Source: Triplophysa rosa (lineage: Eukaryota; Chordata; Actinopteri; Cypriniformes; Nemacheilidae). Taken from it: a stretch of 64,000 nt of DNA. Each line of letters starts with the position of its first letter. The first letter of the stretch is position 1. The stretch covers positions 19,392,040 through 19,456,039 of the forward strand of contig NC_079891.1 in assembly GCF_024868665.1 (NCBI RefSeq), read 5' to 3'. Below, one piece after another: positions 12,269 to 22,413 of this stretch. The notes beneath the pieces were generated by a model. That model worked only from the letters and a program-made list of their open reading frames with translations. It searched no databases and had not been told where the DNA came from. The position numbers and the translations under genes are program-made.

Positions 12269-12880
12269 GTTTACTGCTTGCTCGCTCTATCTGGTTCCGC
12301 GCAACTTGTGTTACTTCAGTACTGTCATGCGCGAACCAGTGGGCGGAGCTAGAGCAGTAGTCGTTGATATTCTTCTGTGGAGGCGGTGTTCAACCTGTCA
12401 TAGATAGATGCATTCCAGGACCTGGCGTTCGCTGGGCCTGGTGTCAATAACAGTTGTAATTTCAGGAACAAAGGCATTTTCAGTTCTGACACTCACAGGA
12501 TGTTCGCTTTAATACGATTCCCTCTTATATAACAAAAGCTTGGGTTAAAATTGATGTCTTAATTCATGAGACCTTTAATGGTATAACCTGGTCATTCAGG
12601 TATATTCAGGTAGTTCAGCTGACCTCATTCTTTGGGCAAATAACGTTGCTGAACCTAGACCTCCAATCCAATGGGAGGCTCTTACCTATTTGCTTAGTTA
12701 AATCCAGGTGGTGACTTTTTTTTGGACGGGCAGTGTATATTGAAATGGATAACATCAGGTATAGTATAAGATTCATATGATGTCAATATGCTAGTCAGAG
12801 ACCAGCACAGACTAATCTAGAGTCCAGTGTAAACTAATAAAAGTGTTTTGTTAATGTTTATGTTTGTCTTTTCTGTGCAG

Positions 12881-12986
12881 GACATTAGCTGTAATGAGAT
12901 CCAAGTGCTTCCTGCTCAGATAGGGAAACTCCTCGCTTTACGAGAGCTCAACATACGAAGGAACTGCCTTCAAGTGCTACCAGATG
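12881..12986 (+). CDS. lrch2: LRCH2-like exon: LRR
   Basis: The acceptor is TTTTCTGTGCAG and the donor is ATG/GTACAC. Thirty-five codons plus one base begin on a codon boundary. The peptide is DISCNEIQVLPAQIGKLLAL then RELNIRRNCLQVLPD. The DISCNEI and RELNIRRN blocks are LRCH signatures. The frame joins exactly to the exons on either side. Confidence 0.92.
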
Positions 12987-13043
12987 GTACACATGCAAAC
13001 ACAGACACTCATCAACCAAAGCATCAATCACATGAACATTTAA

Positions 13044-13410
13044 AGGTCCAATGTGTAATTATTTTTGGGGGATCTATTGCCAGAGTATAATATGCATGTA
13101 ATATACATTACTATGTGTTCAGAGGTGTATAAAGACCTTACAGAATGAAGCGTTATGTTTTTATACCTTAGAATGAGCTATTTCTATCTACATACACTGC
13201 GGGTCCCCTTACATGGAATTCGCCATGTTTGTTTCTACAGTAGCCCTAAACGGACAAACTGCTTTACAGAGCTTTTTTCGTAAATACGTTATCTCCTTCG
13301 ACAAAGAAGCAAAAACGTGACAGAAAGGATGGGAGAAGGGAGCCGTTGGTTGCAATTCACAACCTTACCGCTAGATGCTGCTAAATTTAATACACTGGAT
13401 TACATTTTAA
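13044..13410. mobile_element. TTAA-type MITE, second copy
   Basis: It begins AGGTCCAATGTGTAA after TTAA (13040-13043) and carries the GGAGCCGTTGGTTGCAATT block, the reverse complement of the copy at 1879-2153. The right end is eroded, so the boundary is approximate. Confidence 0.55.
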
Positions 13411-13571
13411 TAGAACAACTCAAGTAGCTCATACACATATACAGTATACTGTATATCCCTATGCTGCATGTCCATTCATCTTTGTTTTAAACATCTATAT
13501 AAGGAGAATAATCGTTCAGTCTTGTATTTTATATTATTTTGTCTTCTCTTTGTTTTTTCTCTCTCCCACAG

Positions 13572-13708
13572 AGTTGTCCGATCTGCCGTTGATCAGGTTG
13601 GATTTCTCTTGTAATAAAATCACTGAAATCCCTCTGTCTTACCGCAAACTCAAACAGTTACAGCACATCATTCTTGACAACAATCCCATGCAATCTCCAC
13701 CAGCACAG
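13572..13708 (+). CDS. lrch2: LRCH2-like exon: LRR
   Basis: The acceptor is CTCTCCCACAG and the donor is CAG/GTATGT. Two bases complete the split Glu codon, followed by 45 codons. The peptide is ELSDLPLIRLDFSCNKITEI then PLSYRKLKQLQHIILDNNPM and QSPPAQ. It contains the LDFSCNK and LDNNPLQ-type blocks that close the LRR array in LRCH proteins. Confidence 0.93.
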
Positions 13709-15034
13709 GTATGTCCAAACTTTTCGTTGCTGTGTACCTGCACAGAACTGAAGAGATGCTCAAGTGCTTATACTGTCTGTCTTTAATGCTTGGGTGTTTG
13801 CGCCATCTAGTGGCTGACCATGTTAACTACACCAATCGCTCTACCAGTGGTGTGAGTGCTGCATAGGTAGTCAACTTTGTCAGTTTCCGTTTACCCAGAT
13901 CAGTAGTGGCCTTTGCTATGTTTCACAACAGGAGGGGCCTCCACTTGCACTCGAAAAAGAGCCCTGCCCTCCTATCACGTTGCGCACACACCGGGGTTGG
14001 AGGGGCTTGAGGCAAACATTTCACCAAAATCATATAAAAAGACCCACAAAGTTATATTTATTTTATGAAACAACAAGTAATTAAGTCTGTGTTGTACATT
14101 GTCGTTTTTTTGCCAACTAAACTTTCCACACAAAGACAGCAGCTGAACGGTTGCACTCTTTGAGCAACAGATGGCGGTGTTTCCATACTGATTGAATCAA
14201 GTGGGTCGAATTCATATAGTCTGTTTGAACCAATCCGTTGAATGGATGATTATACAACCAACCTGTCGTTTTTAGTGTCAATTGGGGTCACAATTTGATG
14301 CATCTTGTCCTCCAATTCCAATGTAATATTAATCTTATAAATACTTTACTCGTAATATGCTACCAAATATATATTAAGGTTGCACAGATTCAATTTTGGG
14401 AGAATATGCAACAAAAACCATTACAATTTGGAGCTAACATTTTTTAATTATAATTGTTGTGACAGTCTGGCATGTTCAGCGTTACAACATGAGTGTCAGT
14501 CATATCATCTTATAAGACCAAAACCTCTTCTGTGTTGTTCGGTCTATTCCGTCCTCTTCATGTGAGATGCAGGGATTTGTGAGCTAAGACCTTCCACCCT
14601 TTTGAATCTGATAACTTAAAAATCCATATCATGTTTTATCTTATTGTTGCTCTTCTATGCTAGTTTATAGGATGCCCATTTTCTCTCTGCTCTATGTGTA
14701 AAGGAAATTAAGGTTTGCTTGAAATGTTCTGTGGGTGTTTGTTGCACCTTTTCTTTGGAAATGTACTTTGGCAACACTCCCAGACAGAAAACACATACCA
14801 TACAGCGCTTTAAGTGTAGACAGGTGGGCTGCTATCATCAAATTATTTTACTCAAAGGAGGGCGTCATAGTGTCAGAGGTATTTAGTACAATAAGCACGT
14901 ACAATTTTGTTTGGCAACATTAGAGGGATGAATTGACATGATTTATGACATTGCATTCCATCATGAAATGAATGTATAGTTGTTATGTCAGTGTTGTCCA
15001 TCATTATTTCATTCAGTTTTCACTTTGATTTCAG
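13709..15034. other. intron, nothing specific
   Basis: No transposon protein or clear terminal repeat was seen. 13900-14060 is GC-richer. Open frames are short and lack splice context. Confidence 0.4.
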
Positions 15035-15165
15035 ATCTGTCTAAAAGGAAAGATTCACATCTTTAAGTATTTAAACCTGCAGGCATGTCGCCTCGATAAG
15101 AAACCAGACACACTTGACCTGCCCTCACTGGGAAAACGTTGTTTACCTCAGCAGCTGACAGACAG
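15035..15165 (+). CDS. lrch2: LRCH2-like exon: end of LRR domain
   Basis: The acceptor is TTTGATTTCAG and the donor is CAG/GTAGTC. There are 43 codons plus two bases. The peptide is ICLKGKIHIFKYLNLQACRL then DKKPDTLDLPSLGKR. The KGKxHIFKYL motif is the capping segment after the LRRs in LRCH proteins. The KKPDxLDLPSL stretch favours LRCH2 over its paralogs. Confidence 0.93.
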
Positions 15166-15555
15166 GTAGTCATGATTATGTCATCTTGTGAGCATGTTTA
15201 TATTACACCAGCTAGCGTATTACAGCAGTCTCATAGACCCGTAAATGTGTTGATTGACTGTATTATCCACTGTAGTGTTGACTCGCATCACAACTCAAAA
15301 ATATCTTTTTGCCTCCCCTGCCCAAATTTTGTAGGTCACTACACTCATTTTCTCATTTGAATCATTTTCCCTCTATTAAATTATATATGTTATTATATTT
15401 CCTCTATTATATTATATTTTTCCACTCGTCTCTTATAACAGCTAATAACACTGCATTTATTTTGCATTCAACTTGCATCACTGATGATGTGTTGTGATGG
15501 ATAATGATGTTTTGTGTGCTTGTATCTCTTTGTACATGAATATGTGTTCGTCTAG

Positions 15556-15643
15556 TATGGAAGATTTCTATCCCAGTAAAAATCACGGTCCTGACTCGGG
15601 TATTGGCAGCGACAATGGTGACAAAAGGCTTTCGACTACAGAG
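15556..15643 (+). CDS. lrch2: LRCH2-like exon: linker
   Basis: The acceptor is GTTCGTCTAG and the donor is GAG/GTATTC. One base completes Ser, then 29 codons follow. The peptide is SMEDFYPSKNHGPDSGIGSD then NGDKRLSTTE. The DSGIGSDNGDKRLS block is highly conserved in the LRCH family and lies between the LRRs and the acidic linker. It is serine-rich and may be phosphorylated (inference). Confidence 0.93.
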
Positions 15644-16082
15644 GTATTCACACACAAATACATATACTACCTTTTTCCCAGCAAGTTCATACAAAGGATG
15701 CTCTTGAGTAAGGTTTATCACCATACAAGTACCCTTTAAATGGGGCGAGACCAAAAATCTTGCCATGGTTTTGTTTCAATGCCACAGATTTCAAATCAGC
15801 AATGTGCTTCAAAACCAAACACGCTTGTTTAGCTCAAATTACACACAAAAACTATTTTTGGGTTGATTCAGGAATTAAAGAAACAGGGATTGGCTATTTT
15901 ATTTTTCTGCTTTGAGAGCAGCCCTTTCCAGTAGGGCAGTTTTCTCCTATATCTTATGATTCTTTTTTTGTAGTACTGCACAGTATATCGAAAAATGGCA
16001 AATGTGCATCGGAATCAAAAAGTAATAATGTAAATGTAAAACATGTACTGTATGTTGTATGTTCAATTTGTAAATATATATT

Positions 16083-16642
16083 TGTCACGGATGGCGTGGA
16101 AAGAACCCAAATGCAGGCAGGCAGTAAGGGGTTAACAAGATATATTTATTTTACACAAAAACACGCAAAACAAAAACCCACAGTGGGGAACAAAACACGA
16201 TAATAAATGGAGGAACAAAACAGGCACATAAACTCACTAACCTAAAATACAAGGACTAAGGACCACACTGGAAAAACTACAATAAACTAACAGACACTAA
16301 ACTCACGGAACAGGAACACACAGCACTAGGCATGGAATCAAGACGAACAGGCATGAATACAATACACGGTACAATCCACAAGCACAGGACAAAGAAACAA
16401 GAGGGTATATATAGGCAAGACAAACGAGGGATAACGACACGGGGCAGGTGTGGGTAATCAAACACTCAGGGAAAGATCACAAGGAAAGGAGAGGAGCTGG
16501 GTCAATGACGAGACACTGGAGAGAACGCATATTATTGTCAAAAGGACAATAATATGTTTCTCTCCACAAATAACCAAAGACTTTGTCATGGCTCTGCTAC
16601 AGGACCAAGAAAAACATGACTAAATGAAGCAGAGCCATGACA
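16083..16642 (-). mobile_element. solo LTR, family A
   Basis: 560 bp from TGTCACGG to CCATGACA, with a perfect 5-bp duplication ATATT on each side (16078-16082, 16643-16647). Sense is minus relative to the 7727 copy; on the minus strand it has a TATATATA-type box. No internal coding sequence is attached. Confidence 0.87.
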
Positions 16643-16859
16643 ATATTTTAAATGATTGCACATTTTGCTTCAGCATAATGCAGTCCTATCCCTATGTTAT
16701 GATTTATCATAATTATGTTAATAATTTTATAACGATTTCTTCACCTTAAAATCAGATCAAATCATCATCAGAATGTAAAGCTCTCATTGCTAGCAATTCT
16801 TTAGTTACCCGGTAGAGGGGGCAACATGATCAGTCGCTCAGCCAATTGGTTGACCTTCA

Positions 16860-17188
16860 TGCTAACATGCCCATGAGAGGAACCTAAAGGCAGGCGTACA
16901 CGGTGCGATTTTTGCTGTCGTATGAGCTCGCAGGTGATTTTTTTTCAATCACGAGGAAATCGTTGATGTTCGTATGGTTGCGGCTCGTATCTTGTGCGAG
17001 GATTTATGAGCCGAGCAGAGTGCCTTAAGATCACTTCCCGACCTCCCGATCATTTTTAAACATGTCGAAAAAGTTCGGGAGCTATCGGATTGAAACCGTG
17101 ACATGTATGCTGTTGAACGAGCCGATTTGTTGATCTATCTGAATTCGACCAATCAGGAGTTACTATTTGCACAAACTTGCGTGACACG
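16860..17188. other. degenerate repeat DNA
   Basis: Contains AGGCGTACACGGTGCGATTTT, which looks like a terminal repeat of a non-autonomous DNA element. The partner end was not found, so no element is delimited. Confidence 0.3.
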
Positions 17189-17467
17189 CTATGATTGATA
17201 TGATATCTTCCGTGATCCCATCAAAACATGCACAAACAGATACATTATTACCTCAAATTGTTTTTGGAGCCTCTTCATTTGGTGTGCACGTAATGTCCAT
17301 GATTCACTTGCATAGAGGAGGTTGCTCAAAACACATGCCTGGTAGACCCGAGACTTGGTCTGTTCAGTCAGTTTGGGGTTTGTCCATACTCTCTTTTGAA
17401 GGCACGCAAAGGTTGTGGCTTCCTTTCCAATTCTCTTGTTTAGCTCTTGATTGGCCGAATACCTCAA
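17189..17467 (-). pseudogene. LINE reverse transcriptase C-terminal fragment
   Basis: The minus-strand frame reads ELNKRIGKEATTFACLQKRV, WTNPKLTEQTKSRVYQACVL and SNLLYASESWTLRAHQ. This matches the region after the reverse transcriptase palm of non-LTR retrotransposons, where the YGSESWT-type motif is standard. Both sides end abruptly. It is a short dead fragment. Confidence 0.75.
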
Positions 17468-18480
17468 GCATGTGGCGGAAATATAACCCCCCTTACCATA
17501 TTCAGAACATCAGCCTTCAAAACATTTTGACAGCTGATAATGTCACAGGTACCGTGTGAGTTCAAGCCCAAATATGATCCAGAAAATGCATCTGACCAAG
17601 CGGATTAATCAACTTTGCCAGCGCGACTTTGCCAGGAGAGCGTAACAGATCGGTAAGGCTTTATTTTTTTAAAACTATTAGGTTTAACAATTAGCTAACT
17701 GTAGCTAACTTCTTGAGCTGCCTTTGACGCTGTGTCTCGAAGGAACGCGACAAAGTCAATAAAACATATTATAAGGAGGGATTTGTTGCATCCAGTGGGG
17801 ACATACAGTAGTTACTGAATATAATGACTTATATTGACTTTTTTCGTGTAGCATCACGCTGCAGGAAAGAACAGGCAAAAGATACGAGGCTGAATCCAGC
17901 TTCCGAGGGATTCAGCCTCGTAAATATAAAACAATTTCTGCATTTGTGATAGTAGGACCGACAAAAAGCTTACGTTTGAGTAGTCAATTGCAAATTCTTT
18001 AATAATGAAAACGTACTTACAGGGTGTGAGTGAGAAGCGGCAGACTGTCCTTACAAAGTTGGATTTGCCCCACTTTTTAGAAACAGCCTTTGTGCACAAC
18101 CAGGTGTTAATGTGCTGCACACACTCGGATTTTGGAGTTGTACTGTTTTGGAACAGTGTTGTAAATAAAACGTAACCACCGATTTCTAATTGTGTCCTCG
18201 TTTGGAAGACCCAACTAAGTAGTTTTTCATTTGTAATAAAACACAGCGTCTCCACGACATGAGGGCAGCAACAACAACACTACAGCGGGTTCTGTTCTTC
18301 AATGCTTCTCTCGAACTGACGTAGAAATATGGGGGCGTGTTTAAACGAGGCGTTTTAGGCAGGTTAGGATGAGCCTCCACTTTTAAATAAAACATCTCTT
18401 TTGGTTTGAGACTTTAATTTTTGCAACTTGTAACACACAAAAGATACAGGAAAACACGAAATCGCGTCATATGACTCCTT
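17468..18480. repeat. composite repeat, partly shared with 56.54 kb
   Basis: 17480-17660 is a diverged copy of 56540-56720: both have ACCATATTC.GAACATCA, a GATCC.GAAAATG block, and end in a GGTAAGG donor-like site. The right side ends GCGTCATATGACTCCTTTAG near 18477, resembling the CATATGACCCCTTTAA end of the TTAA elements at 35331 and 40716. It may be a decayed TTAA element with exon-like content. The internal minus-strand open frame (17854-18255) was not recognised. Confidence 0.35.
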
Positions 18481-18493
18481 TAGATATAGCCTA

Positions 18494-18817
18494 GCGTTCA
18501 CTCAAAAATTAAAATTGTCATAATTTACTCAAGTTGTTCCAAACATGTGTAAATGTCCTTCCTCGTATCCTTGTTGAACACAAAGAAAGATATTTGGAAG
18601 ATTGTGTGTAAACAAACAGTTCTGGGGCACTATTGACTACCATAGTAGGGAACACTATTACAAATGGAAATCATTGGTGCCCCAAACTGTTTGGTTTTCT
18701 ACATTCTTTTAAATAAATTATTTTGTGTTCAACAGAGCAAAGAAATAATACAGGTTTGGAACAACTTGAGGGTGAGTAAATAATGACAGAATTTTTATTT
18801 TTGGATGAACTGTCTAA
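18494..18817. mobile_element. MITE, GTTCAC-type ends
   Basis: The left end GTTCACTCAAAAATTAAAAT and the right end TTTTTATTTTTGGATGAAC are imperfect inverted repeats. The subterminal blocks TTTACTCAAGTTGTTCCAAAC and GTTTGGAACAACTTGAG are also inverted. Copies are at 19656 and 33617. Confidence 0.7.
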
Positions 18818-19655
18818 CAAGTCTACAAAACAAGAAAGGTAAAATAAATGGGTTAAAAACTATGAGAAGAGAATTTGAACCCATGCAGAAGACACTGAAG
18901 CCAGAAATCATAATACAGTACAGATAATATATTTTTGTTGGTACAAACTCTAAAAACAGAATCTAAAAACAATGTGATTCATGAAATCATAAAGATGGAA
19001 ACAAATAGCAAGTGTCTCCAGTAATGGCATACCATATAAGACAATATGTGTCGATTGCTTTTTATTCTAGGTTTGACGTGAAGGATTTTTCTTTGGAAAG
19101 GAGGAATAGAGACTGTTCCATGTGACTTTTAGCTAGAGGCACACCTTGTAAAGTGAATGCACAAAGAAAGCTACACCAAGAGCCCAATTAGCAGTTCTGT
19201 TGTTCTATGTTGGTTAGCTTATATTGCCATGGGGTGCTGTTTGACAGCGAACCTTGAAGAGTCCTACATTGTTTCAGTTCTGTGGAATAAATCTTTCATC
19301 CTGTCACCGATGCCTAAAATACACCATTCAAGTAGCATTAGTTTGGTATCAAACGTGAAGAGGTGTTTTGACAGGTATTTGATGTCTGTCCAGGTATCTG
19401 GCAGGTGTTCACTCACCACTATGGTTACTAGAATTTCTTTAGGCTAGGAATAGGCAAAATGTGTTGAGCAGGTTTTTACAGGTTCATCTTTCTCACTTAT
19501 ACTTTTCATACTCAATAAAAAATAATACTTTACAGCACAGCGCTGCAAGTCTGCTTGTGTGTATGTGTATTTAGAGGTGCAGCACTAATTTAAAATCAGT
19601 ACAATTGATCCTTAGATCAATATGAGAACAACCTTATCGTTCATCCTAGTGTTAA

Positions 19656-19874
19656 AGGAACAGTTCACCCAAAAATGAAAATTCTGTCTTCATTTAATCA
19701 CCCAAATTTTTCCTACTATAGTAGTCAATGGTGGCCAGGAATGGTTTGGTTACAAGCATTCTTACAAATATCTTTCTCTGTGTTCAGCAGAACAAAGAAA
19801 TGTATACAGATTTGGAACAACTCGAGGGTGAGTAAAAGATGACAGATTTTTTTATTTTTGGGTGAACTTTCTCT
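19656..19874. mobile_element. TTAA-flanked MITE, GTTCACCC family
   Basis: The ends AGGAACAGTTCACCCAAAAA and TTTTTGGGTGAACTTTCTCT are inverted, with TTAA on both sides (19652-19655, 19875-19878). There is no coding capacity. It is the same family as 18494 and 33617. Confidence 0.8.
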
Positions 19875-20110
19875 TTAACATACAGTAGACTCAATTAACT
19901 CATTTGGTCAACCCAGGTCGGTTTACTATGCTCAAAGGACATATTTCTCAGGCTGTATGGGGTAAATCAATGCATTTTTTTATTTTTTATTGAACATCTT
20001 TATTTGCTTCCCTACTGTTAAACCCCCCCAAGAGATCATGTCTTATTTTTACCAGACAGGCCCAAGATAAGACACAACAAACTAATTTTTGTCATTAAGA
20101 GGGAAGATAT

Positions 20111-20570
20111 TAGGGCTGTGTATTGGCAAGTGCCTCCCGATACGATAAATATCACGATAGATGGGTCACGATTAGGGCTGTGCAAAAGTATCGAAACATG
20201 TAACTGGTGTCACATCCGTGAAAGCACAATAAATGTCATTGTTACTTTTCTTAATAAACTTTCTGTCTAATGCACTGCAGTAGCCAAGTGACTTGTGTCA
20301 TGACTTGAGAAACTTACAAACAGCATTATTTTATATAACTCATTACTCCATTACTTATTTTGAAAACCAAAGCACACCCACACATCAGCTCTGAGAGCTC
20401 CAAGCGTTCTTATATTTTTAGCCATGCTCACTTCCACTTACTTTTGGCCGCATGTAGTATATGACATGATTTAAAAAGATACATCGATAGTAGAGGTATC
20501 ACTATCAATACACTATCGAAAAAAGGAATATTGCGATAGTTACATGTATCGATATTTTTGCACAGCCCTA
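20111..20570. mobile_element. non-autonomous hAT element with duplicated left end
   Basis: It starts TAGGGCTGTG and ends CACAGCCCTA, with a perfect 8-bp duplication GAAGATAT (20103-20110, 20571-20578) typical of hAT. The left terminal motif occurs twice, at 20111 and 20173. The interior contains several TATCGATA-like blocks. No transposase is present. Confidence 0.85.
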
Positions 20571-20707
20571 GAAGATATCTGACTATAATGGAAGATTGAT
20601 GAATTTTATCATGTCATGTGAACATTTTTACACAGGAGCCCTATAGGGCTTTCTTTGCAAAAAAAAAGAACACCCCCTTCATTCTTCATCTGTGCTTGCT
20701 TCTCCAG

Positions 20708-20804
20708 CCATCTGATGATGACACTGTTAGTCTACACTCTCAGGTGTCTGAGACAGCGCGGCTAGACGCACACATACTTCTCACAAAGCTGGAAACAAAC
20801 AAAG
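20708..20804 (+). CDS. lrch2: LRCH2-like exon: acidic linker
   Basis: The acceptor is TTGCTTCTCCAG and the donor is AAAG/GTGTGT. There are 32 codons plus one base. The peptide is PSDDDTVSLHSQVSETARLD then AHILLTKLETNK. The PSDDDTVSLHSQVSE block is what identifies the LRCH2 paralog most strongly. It follows directly on the STTE of the previous exon. Confidence 0.9.
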
Positions 20805-20883
20805 GTGTGTATGTGCTTTCACAGTGTTGCTAGGCAAACTACCCAGAATACTTTGCATGTGTGTTATTTAGCAATATGTGTGC

Positions 20884-21106
20884 AACAGTGGCTCAGTGGG
20901 TAGTGCTAGTAACTTTCACGCCAGAGGAATGTATTCGTAGGTCCAAAAGGATTTGTGGGAAGCCTTTTAGAGGGACAAAATTAGCTCCTTTTTCGGAGCA
21001 GGGTCTAACCCAGAAAAAAAGGAACTACTAGTGACGCAAGTGTAAGTGCTTGTAAATCGCTTTGGATAAAACCGTCTGCCAAATTAATAAATGTAAATGT
21101 ATCTTG
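20884..21106 (+). mobile_element. tRNA-derived SINE with LINE-type tail
   Basis: The head GTGGCTCAGTGGGTAGTGCT resembles a polymerase III A box. A degraded B-box region lies near 20930. The tail ATCGCTTTGGATAAAACCGT then CTGCC..AATAAATGTAAATGTA matches the 3' end of the LINE at 44150-44206, as expected when a SINE borrows a LINE's 3' recognition sequence. Confidence 0.7.
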
Positions 21107-21274
21107 GTTGGTTGGCTGAACACATGCCACAGAACAGTAGTTCAAGGCATAAACATACGTAGAAAGCTAATGTTAGCAGAATTTACTTGTTGTCTTTGTG
21201 CATTGTGTTTTTTCTCTGCGTCTGTCATATGTAGCCCTACAAATAGGAATCTTGCCTTTTTGCTTCTTTCCTAA

Positions 21275-21420
21275 AATAACCGGTGCGAAATTGGCTACTG
21301 TTGCCTTAGATCCAGAAGGATCCTGGTTTCAGTCTCGGCCAGGAGGACATTTTGTGTGAAGTTTGCAAGTTCTCCCAGTGTCCGTGTGGGTTTCCTTCAG
21401 ATACTCAATAAAACATTTAC
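21275..21420 (+). mobile_element. DANA-like SINE fragment
   Basis: Contains CCTGGTTTCAGTCTCGGCC (a B-box-like GGTTCGAGTC relic) followed by TTTGTGTGAAGTTTGCAAGT and TCTCCCAGTGTCCGTGTGGG then TTTCC. This is the conserved body of cyprinid DANA-type SINEs. It is truncated at the 3' side. Confidence 0.6.
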
Positions 21421-21751
21421 CCCACATCTATTCCACCTACAGTGTGGGACACTGGATTTCAATGTGCCCAACACATTTTCTCCTCTTTCTGTTATTAGAA
21501 ATTGTACACCTGCAGATAATGCCTTTACCCACAAAGCCAGTCTTTTTCAAGTGTTTTTTTCCCCCTGGATTTGAGACTTTTGATTACAGTAATGGAATAC
21601 AGCTATAGATATGTGATACCCTTGAGATAATAATAGGCAAGGCTTTGCTGTTCTTGGTATTTATTAGAAAGGTTGGAGACATAACACTTGACAAAGTGAT
21701 GTGTGTGTTTGGCAATAACAAGGTTTCTGTTGTTATCTGAAATATGTGCAG

Positions 21752-21849
21752 ACCAGGATCCATACGACTTTATTGACCCAAATCCAGAAGAAGAGGCTCT
21801 TTCTGAGGGAGATACCCAGAACAGTACACCCTATGTGTCATGTATAAAG
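21752..21849 (+). CDS. lrch2: LRCH2-like exon: DFIDPN linker
   Basis: The acceptor is AATATGTGCAG and the donor is AAG/GTAGAC. Two bases complete Asp, then 32 codons follow. The peptide is DQDPYDFIDPNPEEEALSEG then DTQNSTPYVSCIK. The YDFIDPN motif is an LRCH2-type block. The exon directly borders the minisatellite that starts in the downstream intron. Confidence 0.9.
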
Positions 21850-22413
21850 GTAGACCTACAGACAGACCTACAGATCACACACTAAAATACAGACTGATCT
21901 ACACACTATAATACAGATAAATCTATAGATAACACTATTTAATACACACCTATAACAGAATATAATACAGACAGATCATTAGATTACACATTTTAATACC
22001 TACAATTGGCACAGTACACAGTATACACAGTACTAATAGACCTATAGTTTACACACAGACCTATAGTTTACACACTGTAATGCATGTGGGTTTACAGTAC
22101 AGATTAAACACTCTTAACACAGTATAATAGATACAGACCTATAGATTACGCACTATAATACACACATACCTATAGATTACTCACTAAAATACAGACAGAC
22201 CTATAGATTACTCACTAAAATACAGACAGACCTATAGATTACACACAGACCTATAGATTTCACACTAATAGATACAGACCCATAGGCTACACACAATTAT
22301 TTACACAGACCTATAGATTACACACAGACCTTTAGATTACTTACCAAAATACAGACTCACTAAATAGTTTACACACTAAAATACAGACAGACCTATAGAT
22401 TACACACTATAAT

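Larger units (their letters stand above)
10978..12574 (-). mobile_element. TTAA-flanked element carrying a THAP finger (Kolobok-like)
   Basis: The inverted ends are AGGTGTCATGAA and TTCATGAGACCT, with TTAA on each side (10974-10977, 12575-12578). It is inserted in the Tc1 relic. The minus strand encodes a THAP-type zinc finger (see 11990-12268), and another MITE is nested at 11263-11927. A TTAA target plus a THAP domain matches what is known of the Kolobok superfamily. No catalytic domain was recognised, so the assignment is inferred. Confidence 0.65.
10616..12735 (-). mobile_element. Tc1/mariner relic, interrupted
   Basis: The ends CACTGCCCGTCC and GGACGGGCAGTG are perfect inverted repeats flanked by TA (10614-10615, 12736-12737). 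Next to the left end, the minus strand carries a fragment of a Tc1-type transposase C-terminus: EAMPQRMHAVIKAKGGPTIY on 10646-10705, preceded by degenerate sequence. The element is split by the TTAA element at 10978-12574, with transposon sequence resuming at 12579. Most of the transposase gene is deleted. Confidence 0.8.

Noticed and set aside
15407..15766. 119-codon minus-strand frame across an lrch2 exon
   Set aside because: Shadow of the plus-strand exon and intron, with no recognised protein family.
17854..18255. 133-codon minus-strand frame
   Set aside because: Looks cysteine- and phenylalanine-rich but has no recognisable family, and lies in decayed repeat DNA. Not strong enough to call a gene.
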